A DNA stretch of 64,000 nt from Paraspadella gotoi (lineage: Eukaryota > Chaetognatha). The notes under the pieces are model-generated. The model searched no databases, had not been told where the DNA came from, and saw nothing but the letters and a program-made list of their open reading frames with translations. The stretch covers positions 8,980,120 through 9,044,119 of the forward strand of contig CM119271.1 in the NCBI GenBank assembly GCA_051294375.1, given 5' to 3'. The position numbers were made by a program, and so were the translations under genes. This document shows, in pieces, positions 35,177 to 42,900 of this stretch. How positions within the stretch are numbered: position 1 is the first letter of the stretch; each line of letters opens with the position of its first letter.

Positions 35177-36024
35177 ATGCTCTTCTCTCTCAAGGAAATC
35201 ACGAAACTCACCCGGTTCTCCGTCTTCGAGCTCCTCGTTCACGTTTTATCCATCCTCGTCTTTTCCATCTTGATCGCTTTGAGGGTGAGATTGAGGGAAG
35301 GGGAGTTTTCTCGAGAAAATTGTTACAAAATGTAGTTGTACCTTAATTACAATGAATCGGCCTTTCGACAGATCGACGGAGTAGTTGAGCTTTCCTGGCC
35401 GATCTGCTTCACCCCGCTCTTCTGCGCCGACGGACTTAACGCTTACTTTGCCCTCATCATCTTCATCCGACTTCACGCCATCAAGGAAAACAAACAAGCG
35501 GGTAAACTACGACGATTAAGATAGATTATCATCGACCAACAAACAAAACAAATAAACAAACAAACAAGCGGGTAAACCACGACGATTAAGATAGATTATC
35601 ATCGACCAACAAATAAACAAACCAAGCGGGTAAACCACGACGATTAAGATAGATTATCATCGACCAACAAATAAACAAACAAACAAGCGGGTAAACCACG
35701 ACGATTAAGATAGATTATCATCGACCAACAAACAAAACAAATAAACAAACAAACAAGCGGGTAAACTAAGACGATTAAGAGAGATTATCATCGACCAAGC
35801 TTTGAATCCCGAATCTTATTCTTCCCCGTCTCCTTCTTCCAGGGTTCCGGACGCTTTGGTCTTTGCTCTGCGTCTCGTTGATGTTCGTCGGGAAACTCCT
35901 AGTCTGTCAAACCATAGAAGACTCGGTCGAAATAAAGTGCGGCGAGGCCCTGGCTCCCACTTTCGTTCTCATTGTTCTTTTAATGTTTAAAGCTTGCCAG
36001 GGCGGAGGCAGCAGCAACTCTTAA
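35177..36024 (+). CDS. TMEM203: Transmembrane protein 203 (ER Ca2+/STING-associated membrane protein)
   Basis: Exons 35177-35284, 35372-35501 and 35843-36024 give 139 aa, against 136 in human. It begins MLFSLKEITKL, continues FELLVHVLSILVFSILIALR, then FCADGLNAYFALIIFIRLH, and has further hydrophobic segments LWSLLCVSLMFVGKLLVCQ and LAPTFVLIVLLMFKAC. That makes four membrane segments with the family spacing. Known role: an ER/endolysosomal protein affecting store calcium and STING signalling in vertebrates. The exon 2 donor (GCG/GGTAAAC) is copied four more times in the following intron by a minisatellite. The stop is immediately followed by ATTAAA, and YKT6 begins 91 bases later. Confidence 0.92.
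35490..35800 (+). repeat. Minisatellite of five 58-70-bp units copying an exon end and its 5' splice site
   Basis: Each unit contains AAGCGGGTAAAC, then GACGATTAAGA, GATTATCATCGACCAA and AACAAA-rich filler. GCGGGTAAAC starts at 35498, 35568, 35626, 35687 and 35757, giving periods of 70, 58, 61 and 70. The first unit overlaps the last bases of TMEM203 exon 2 and the true donor. The others are intronic direct repeats with the same potential donor. Confidence 0.93.
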
Positions 36025-36030
36025 ATTAAA
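36025..36030 (+). promoter_or_regulatory. ATTAAA polyadenylation signal abutting the TMEM203 stop
   Basis: ATTAAA follows TAA without a gap. If used, the 3' UTR would be only about 20-40 bases, and cleavage would fall about 60-75 bases before the YKT6 start. Confidence 0.45.
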
Positions 36031-36115
36031 GCAGGGAACGCTCGCTTTACCTACGGACTTCTGGCCCCGACTTGCCTTCCTCCCACCCCCGCTTACTGCC
36101 AACGAAAATATAAAA

Positions 36116-36804
36116 ATGGTGAAAATATTTTCCATCTGCGTCGTGCACAAGAGCCCGACGACGGGCAAGGCAACCCTGCTGGCCAAGGCCGAGCGGTTGG
36201 ACAGTTTCGGTTTCTTTCAACGGAGCAGCGCCTCGGAATTCCTATGTTTCACGGCGCAGACGCTGGCCGAACGCACCGAGAAGCACGCGCGCAATTCGGT
36301 CAAACAGGATGACTACATGTGCCACTGCTACGTGCGTGGGGACTCGCTGGCGGGCGTGGTCTGCTCGGACACCGAGTATCCCCAGCGGGTCGCCCACTCG
36401 CTTATTTCCAAAGTATTAGACGATTTTACGGAGAAGGTAAAGGACGAAAAGGGGAGGAAGGGACAGATGATTTTGACGGGAATTTATTGTTAAGAATCGT
36501 TCCCCTTCTCCATTTTCAGGTACCTTCGTCTCAGTGGTCCACCGGCGACGCAAGCGCAATCCATTTTCCCCAGTTAAATCAATACTTAGAGAGATTCCAG
36601 AACCCGGCCGAGGCGGACGCCATGACCAAGTTGCAGACGGAGCTCGACGAGACCAAGATCATCCTTCACGACAACATCGACAAGATCCTCGATCGCGGGG
36701 AGAAACTCGACGATCTGGTGGCCAAATCCGAGGGTCTCTCTTATCAGTCTAAAGCCTTTTACACCACCGCGAGAAAGACCAACTCCTGCTGCGTCATTTT
36801 GTGA
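36116..36804 (+). CDS. YKT6: R-SNARE YKT6 (prenylated longin SNARE)
   Basis: Exons 36116-36436 and 36520-36804 give 201 aa, against 198 in human. The longin domain occupies about residues 1-130 (MVKIFSICVVHKS at its start, then FFQRSSASEFLCFTAQ). The SNARE motif follows (LQTELDETKIILHDNIDKIL) with the zero-layer Arg in DRGEKLDDLVAKSEGL. The C-terminus is CCVIL: one cysteine for palmitoylation and a CAAX box for prenylation, instead of a transmembrane anchor. Known role: fusion at ER-Golgi, Golgi, endosome and autophagosome membranes. CAAX ends in Leu, not the Met usual in human and yeast. AATAAA at 36966-36971 is the likely polyadenylation signal. It lies 91 bp behind TMEM203 on the same strand. 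Confidence 0.97.
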
Positions 36805-36965
36805 AGCAGAAGAGCGACTCATTCAAACGGACAACGAAAATGACATCGCGCCGGTTCTTTCGACCGATGGCGGGGTCAAGTTCAGCGCCTTGTCTGACAG
36901 GCCTTTAGTATTTACTATTTAATTTTTTCCTCAACAAAAAAAAAACACACACAAAAAAAGAAAGA

Positions 36966-36971
36966 AATAAA
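36966..36971 (+). promoter_or_regulatory. Polyadenylation signal of YKT6
   Basis: Canonical AATAAA 162 bases after the stop, preceded by A-rich sequence. The rest of 36805-37405 is AT-rich spacer with a short TC run at about 37324-37337 before DNAJB11. Nothing else is seen there. Confidence 0.6.
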
Positions 36972-37405
36972 ACGTTCCGCGCGTTGTTCCGCTAGAATCG
37001 GGACCAACTGTATCGCATATCCGTAAAATCGACTGTGATCTGTGGAATAGCAAATGACTTTAATCGGAAAAAAATAAACTAGAATATATTACAATGCGGT
37101 TATTAATAAATTTTTTTTTCCATTCCGTCTCTCGCGTTTCCAATTCCGCTCTGCACTGTCTCCCCCGACCTAGCAACAGCTTAGAGAAATCGATTCGAAT
37201 TATTTTTTTCATTTTTATTAAAAACAATTTTTTCCCTTTGTACAAAACGCGTGGTGATTCCTTATTTTTTAGATCGTAGTTAGACATCATCCACTTATGA
37301 GGATATAAAAACATTTGTACCAACTCTCTCTCTCTCTAGCGCCATAACTCTTTCGACCACACAGTTTCACCTTATCGAACAATCTCTCTATTCCCCACCG
37401 CAACA

Positions 37406-38606
37406 ATGTTGTCTAGTCACCTCCTCTTCCTCCTCAACCTCCTCCTCCTCGTCCTCATCGCCGCCGCTGGACGAGACTTTTACAAGATCCTCAACGTGCC
37501 AAAGTCTGCGACGACGGAGCAGATCAAGAAGGCCTACCGGAAGTTGGCCAAGAAGTATCACCCCGACATCAACAAGGACGACCCCGACGCCGCCAAGAAG
37601 TTCCAGGACATCGGCGCCGCTCACGAGGTTCTCACGGACGAGAAGAAGCGGCGGACTTACGATCGGCACGGCGAGGAAGGGTTGAAGGTGAGGAGTGGAA
37701 AAATGTTTAATCATAGTTCAAAAATTCATGCCTCCTGCATGGAAATATTAAGAAGATCCTCGATCGTCAAGTCATTATTAATTAAAACTCCATTAAACCT
37801 CCATCTTCTATTGACAGGAAGGCGGCGGCGGTGGCGGCGACATGTTCTCCTCCGTCTTTGGAGACTTTTTCGGATTCGGGGGCAACGAAGGTGGCGGCGG
37901 GGAACGGGAAATTCCCAGAGGCGGCGATGTGGTCGTCGATCTCGACGTGACTCTGGAGGAGCTCTACTCGGGACAGTTCATCGATATCGTCCGCTACAAA
38001 CCGATCGCCAAGCCCACTTCCGGCACCCGGAAGTGCAACTGCCGTCAGGAGATGCAGACGATCCAGCTCGGGCCCGGCCGGTTCCAGATGACTCAACAGC
38101 AGGTCTGCGACGACTGTCCCCAGGTTCGAATGGTCAACGAAGAGCGCGAACTTGAGGTGGAAGTGGAACCGGGAATGGTCCACGGCCAGGAGCATCCCTT
38201 CATCGCCGAAGGCGAGCCACACATCGACGGGGAACCGGGCGACCTCAAATTCCGCGTCGTCGAACTCAAACACCCGGTATTCGAGAGACGCGGCAACGAT
38301 CTCTACGTCAACGTGACCGTCCCGCTACAGGAGGCGCTGACGGGATTCGACATTGGCGTCACTCACCTCGACGGTCACGTCGTGCGCGTTCAACGCGATC
38401 GTGTCACGTGGCCCGGCGCGCGCATTAAGAAGGCCAAGGAGGGAATGCCGCTTTACGACGACAACAACGCGAGGGGCGATCTTTATATCACCTTCGATGT
38501 TGACTTTCCCAAGGGCGAACTCGCCGCCGGGGACAAAGAGGCGTTGAAGGACATCCTCAAACAGTCCTCCGTCCACAAGATCTACAACGGGCTGCAGGGA
38601 TATTGA
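37406..38606 (+). CDS. DNAJB11: ER-lumenal Hsp40 ERdj3
   Basis: Exons 37406-37687 and 37818-38606 give 356 aa, against 358 in human. A signal peptide of about 22 residues ([17 protein letters not shown]) leads straight into the J domain ([21 protein letters not shown]), which has the HPD motif in [10 protein letters not shown] Gly/Phe region ([20 protein letters not shown]) follows. The C-terminal substrate-binding domain has the cysteine insertion CNCRQEM...QQVCDDC typical of ERdj3, then [20 protein letters not shown], and ends [10 protein letters not shown]. Known role: co-chaperone of BiP in folding and quality control of secretory proteins. Like human ERdj3 it lacks a KDEL signal. Confidence 0.97.
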
Positions 38607-38975
38607 AATAACATTTCTCTCTCTCTCTCTTGATCAGGAAAAAAAAAACATTTTTCCCCTCAAGTTCTCAATCCGTAACCAACATTCATTCCCTCCCACA
38701 ATCATATTTTTTCATGAGCTTCCCTTTTTTCAACGGAATTCAGTTGCGTTTTTTTTTTTCGGACTAGCTAGATTTTCGAGTTAAAAATTCCCTGTCGATT
38801 TATTTTTCCTTTAGTCACATTTTTGAATTGTCAAGGAGCGTAATTTTCATCTTGGTTATTTTTTTATAAATATAAAAATCGATTCACGTCGCACAATATT
38901 TTTTTTTTTTCGTCCGCAATTGATTTTTTTGCGTCACGGTGTAATTTCTAACGTTTAGCGAATTTCTCGTCGTCG
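38607..38975. other. Short spacer between DNAJB11 and TMEM222
   Basis: 369 bases. A TC run at about 38615-38630 in the DNAJB11 3' UTR is followed by AT-rich DNA with poly-T. No canonical AATAAA is seen. GC rises just before the TMEM222 start. Confidence 0.6.
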
Positions 38976-40297
38976 ATGAAACGTCGCGTGAGAAGGGAAC
39001 GTCGACGCGTCATTCGAAGACATCGCAATCCATACATGTACGGAAGGATGGACCCCGTCACAGCGGAGATCGAGGCCGAGGACGAAGTTCCCCCAGTCGG
39101 TTTCGTTGGAGCCAAGAGGTTGTCATCTCAGGTGAGGCAGGTTTTTTTTTAGGGGGGGGGGTTGCGTCTTGTTTGTAGTATATTTGTTATTTTTACGTGA
39201 TATTGTTTTTGTTTTTTAATTGTTTTTTTGGTCTTTGATTGCCATAAGGAATCAATAATAAACTTCAAATCTTGCCATAATGAGTTTTCTGAAAAACTAA
39301 AATTTGCACTCCGTATCGCTTGGTGAAACTCAGCTCGTCCCATCGGCTTGGACAGCTAAGTACTCGTTCACCAACCGTGAGTTCCGGGTTCAATCCCCTC
39401 ACGGTCACGCTGGTTAAAGTGTGATGGTGTCGGCATAAACACGTCAGCTGTCCGGAGATGCCTCACACCCCAGGCATCACACATGTCCCCCCCCTTGCAA
39501 TAATATAATCCTTTTTTTTCTTCCAACAGTCCTCGTTCACCGGGGAGAAGATCGACCACGAAAAATCTCGTTACCCCAACTGCATCGTGTGGACACCGAT
39601 TCCGCTCCTCACCTGGATTTTTCCCTTTATCGGTCACATGGGCATCGCAATGACGAACGGTATATGTCTCGTCTTGAGTTTTATGTCTCGTATTTTTCAA
39701 TTAAACATCGTTATTTAATTATATTTTAATTTCGGATTTTTGTGTTGCAAAAAACAGGAGTTATCCGCGACTTTGCCGGACCCTACTTCGTGTCCGAAGA
39801 CTCGATGGCGTTCGGGAAACCGACCAAGTACTGGAAGCTCAACCTCGATAAGGTTCCTCATGGCGCCTCTGCCTGGGACAAAGCTGTCATCGAGGCTTCC
39901 AATAAATACAACAAAAGAATGGTAAGTTATTTATTTTAGACATCAAAAAATAGTTTCATTACCCTCATCATGTACAACGTAGTATATGGTTGTTCTTCCT
40001 TTCTCAGCACAACCTGTGTTGCGACAATTGTCATTCCCACGTCGCAACCGCGTTGGACATCATGCAATACGGGAATTCGTCGTCATGGAACATGATCAAA
40101 CTCTGCTTTCTCATGCTGATTTACGGAAGGTGAGGAATTATTCACAAATAAAACGGGGGGGGGAAATATCACGAAGATAACTGGAAAAAAATCATTGTTT
40201 CAGGTATTGCGGTTTCTTGGCCTTCGTGAAAACCTGGCTCCCTCCCTTGATCGTGTACGGACTGATTATCGGACTCGTTATTTACTCTCAAACCTAG
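38976..40297 (+). CDS. TMEM222: Transmembrane protein 222 (DUF778 / RTE1-like)
   Basis: Exons 38976-39131, 39530-39659, 39758-39921, 40008-40129 and 40204-40297 give 221 aa, against 208 in human. The N-terminal 50 residues are Arg-rich, then acidic, and not conserved; ATG 38976 is the first in frame. The conserved core follows: SRYPNCIVWTPIPLLTWIFP, GHMGI, GVIRDFAGPYFVSEDSMAFG, KYWKL and the cysteine-rich MHNLCCDNCHSHVA. Two hydrophobic stretches near the C-terminus (IKLCFLMLIYG and WLPPLIVYGLIIGLVIY) complete it. The plant relative RTE1 affects ethylene-receptor function; the animal protein's role is poorly known. Intron 1 carries a tRNA-like SINE remnant. Confidence 0.95.
39325..39500 (+). 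mobile_element. tRNA-derived SINE-like remnant in TMEM222 intron 1
   Basis: CGTGAGTTCCGGGTTCAATC contains a good B box (GGTTCAATCCC). It follows GGCTTGGACAGCTAAGTAC, a weak A box about 45 bases upstream. CCGTGAG and CTCACGG flank the B box as a stem. The acceptor and anticodon arms do not form, so this is not a functional tRNA. A region of about 80 bases follows, with CCTCACACCCCAGGCATCAC, and then A/T-rich sequence. Confidence 0.45.
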
Positions 40298-40898
40298 GTG
40301 CATGAGCAGTATGAACGCTATTACTACTACCACGCATAAGACTTGTTTTTCAGCTATAACGTTACATACAAAAAGATCTCAACTTTCTTTCGCGAAAACT
40401 TTTTTTCTAAATCCGCCTACGGCTAAATATTACAACTATATTGAGAGATTTTGATAAACGTTCGACGGTCTCGCCCGTTTACGGTCCATATTTACCAATT
40501 TTTTTCCTGTCCGTCTCGCTTATGTGTGGTATATAATGCATGGTTATCAAAAAAGCTGCCTTGATTTGCGCCTATTTTGAGCTGTGAATTCTAGAAACAT
40601 CGATCCGGCTTCCATACCACATATTGGCAGATTCAGGATTGATACTAGTCCCGCGTTTATTTGCGCGAATTACGAAATTTGTATGTATTTATGTGTATAT
40701 GTATGATTTTTTATGGGATACCAATACCATTCGGCTTTTGCCTCGGCGGTACTAACCCGGTACAATATTCCTTTTTTTCTAACCACGATTGTGATTTTTT
40801 TTTCTTATTTACCCCGAAATGTATTTTCGTTTCGTGTTTTTTTCCGACGCGAAAAGATAAAACAATAAGACAAAACAAAAATCAAACAATAAGAAAAC
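40298..40898. other. Spacer between TMEM222 and TRAPPC2
   Basis: 601 bases of AT-rich sequence with no recognisable gene or repeat. It must contain the TMEM222 3' UTR and the TRAPPC2 promoter. No canonical AATAAA is seen. Confidence 0.55.
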
Positions 40899-42551
40899 AT
40901 GGCCGGGACTTATTACTTTTCGATCGTGGGCCACAAAGACAATCCTCTCTTCGAGATCGAGTTCTTTCCGCCGACGAAATCCGCGGAACCGAAGAAGGAA
41001 GATCACCGACACCTCAACCAGTTCATCGCCCACGCCTCCCTCGATATGGTCGACGAGCAGATGTGGCTGCAGCCCAACATGTACCTCAAGGTAGAGGGAG
41101 GAGGGGTCAAATTTGAGATTTGCGCTACGAATTAGAACCGAATTAGAATTAAAAAATCAAGTTTTGATCAATTTTCTGCTTCGAAATTAGATCTATGAAA
41201 AATTTTTCCTTTTAATTAGTCGTTTTTTTTTTTTACGCCCCCTCCTATAATTCCAGTCTAACGAGATTTAAGCAATTAACGCTGGGGGCTTATTGAAGAT
41301 TTGAAAAAAGGGGGCTTTGGGAGGGAAACGTCGAACGCGTGCAAAATATGAGGGATATTAGACTCGAGTCTGAAGCGTTGTCCCTTTTATCCCTTTTTTA
41401 ATCGTTCCTCGTTTTTTTAATCCCCTTTTTATCGCTTTCCATTTTTTTTACGGAGTAAAAAAAACCATTATGGCAACAGCCGGGTTGCCTGTGATGCCCA
41501 TTGGGGATGGGGCATCTCACTGTTGGCTTTGGGCTTCCGACCCTCAGTGACGCTCCAGTCACTGGCGCGGTTACCCTAGGACGGTCTCGCTTTGCCAACG
41601 CAGAGGGAAGTCATTAAGACTGTGGATGGAACACTACGCCCTGGATGGTGTGTTCCCCCTCTGAGCAATGGATTTGGCTGACGGATGGTGGACGTGAGGC
41701 GGTGTGAATATACACCACAGGATCCCCGGGCCAAGACATCACTCAGGTTCCTCAAGCCTGAGAGGTGTCTGACAAGACTGTTACCATAGTGGAGAGAGAG
41801 AGAGAGCGCGAGTTGTGGGGGCATAGGCGTTTGTCGTAGCGTACCCCAGGGATAGGCGTTTGTCGTAGCGTACCCAAAGTCGGCAGGGCATAGGCGTTTG
41901 TCGTAGCGTACCCTGAGAAGGTTGCGTGTTCGATAGTAGGGCTCACCACTTATGGCAACAGCCGGGTTGCTGTGATGCCCATTGGGATGGGGCATCTCAC
42001 TGTTGGCTTTGGGGGCTTCCGACCCTCAGTGACGCCTCCAGTCACTGGCGCGGTTACCCTAGGACGGTCTCGCTTTGCCAACGCAGAGGGAAGTCATTAG
42101 GACTGGGATGGAACACTACGCCTGGGATGGTGTGTTCCCCCTCTGAGCCAATGGATTTGGCTGACGGTGGTGGACGTGAGGCGGTGTGAATATACCACCA
42201 CACCATCCCCTTTTTTTTAATAACCATCTTCTCGTTTGAAAATGTTTGCATTGCTTCTTTTATGACACTCTTTTTAACTCCCACGTACCCTCACTCCCCC
42301 GTCTCCAATTTCAGACCGTGGACAAGTTCAACGAATGGTACGTCTCCGCATTTGTCACGGCTGGACGCGTCCGCTTCATCATTCTCCACGACCAAAAGAA
42401 CGAGGACGGCATCAAGAACTTTTTCTCGGAAATGTATGAGACTTACGTCAAACACTCCCTCAACCCCTTCTACGAACACAACACCCCCATCAAAAGCCAG
42501 GCCTTTGAGCGGAAGGCCCAAGCGTGCGGTCGTCGTTATCTCAGTTGTTAA
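40899..42551 (+). CDS. TRAPPC2: TRAPP complex subunit 2 (sedlin)
   Basis: Exons 40899-41090 and 42315-42551 give 142 aa, against 140 in human. Landmarks are [67 protein letters not shown] and the end [20 protein letters not shown]. It is a longin-like core subunit of TRAPP, the tether and Rab1-exchange complex at the ER-Golgi. The single 1.22-kb intron (41091-42314) is largely occupied by the A-B-A composite repeat. The coding sequence is intact. Confidence 0.97.
41468..42205 (+). mobile_element. Composite A-B-A repeat, locus 1 (TRAPPC2 intron)
   Basis: Unit A (41468 to about 41717) starts TTATGGCAACAGCCGGG and ends near GGTGTGAATATA. Unit B (about 41718-41949) runs from GGATCCCCGGGCCAAGACAT to GGGCTCACCAC. 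A second A follows (41950 to about 42205). B contains three copies of GGCGTTTGTCGTAGCGTACC or a close variant and a GA run. It ends with GAAGGTTGCGTGTTCGATAG, which resembles the T-arm of a tRNA. The A units are direct repeats differing by small indels. The layout fits a miniature terminal-repeat retroelement or a dimerised SINE. There is no coding capacity. Confidence 0.85.
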
Positions 42552-42900
42552 ACGCCGATGATGCACCTTGGTCCCCTGGTTGTCTCTAGTCTAATTTTTT
42601 TTCCCGTGTGTTGTTAATTTTTTCATTGCTTCTTTCATTTCTACGTTTCTAAATTATCGTTGATTAATCGTTATCGTTTATAAATTGTGCCCATTTTTTT
42701 TTTCCTCGATTATCAGAGAAAGAAATCTTCTAATGACCGTAATTTCTAAGCGAATTCGCCAGTAGAAATCGGCACGCCGTGCCGTGCGGCAGCTCGTTTC
42801 GTTTCCTGCTGCCATTAATTCCGTGGACAAACAGCGTTTTTCTCTTCCATCTCCCATCTCCCGTGTTCGCTCATCTCTCCCTATCCCCTTCCATCCGTAC
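42552..42900. other. Short spacer between TRAPPC2 and RBM26
   Basis: 349 bases of AT-rich sequence, then C/T-rich sequence ahead of the RBM26 start. Nothing else is recognised. Confidence 0.55.

Noticed and set aside
35498-35770. A CRISPR-like array
   Set aside because: The units are direct repeats of 58-70 bp with no unique spacers, in an intron of an animal gene. It is a minisatellite.
39329-39420. A functional tRNA gene
   Set aside because: The B box is good, but the acceptor, D and anticodon arms cannot be formed. A SINE remnant fits better.
41576-41995. Minus-strand open frame of 139 codons, with a similar one at 44920-45258
   Set aside because: Both lie wholly within the A-B-A repeats and differ between copies by frameshifts. 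The repeated GYATTNAYA-type peptide is just the translation of the sub-repeats. No protein family is recognised.
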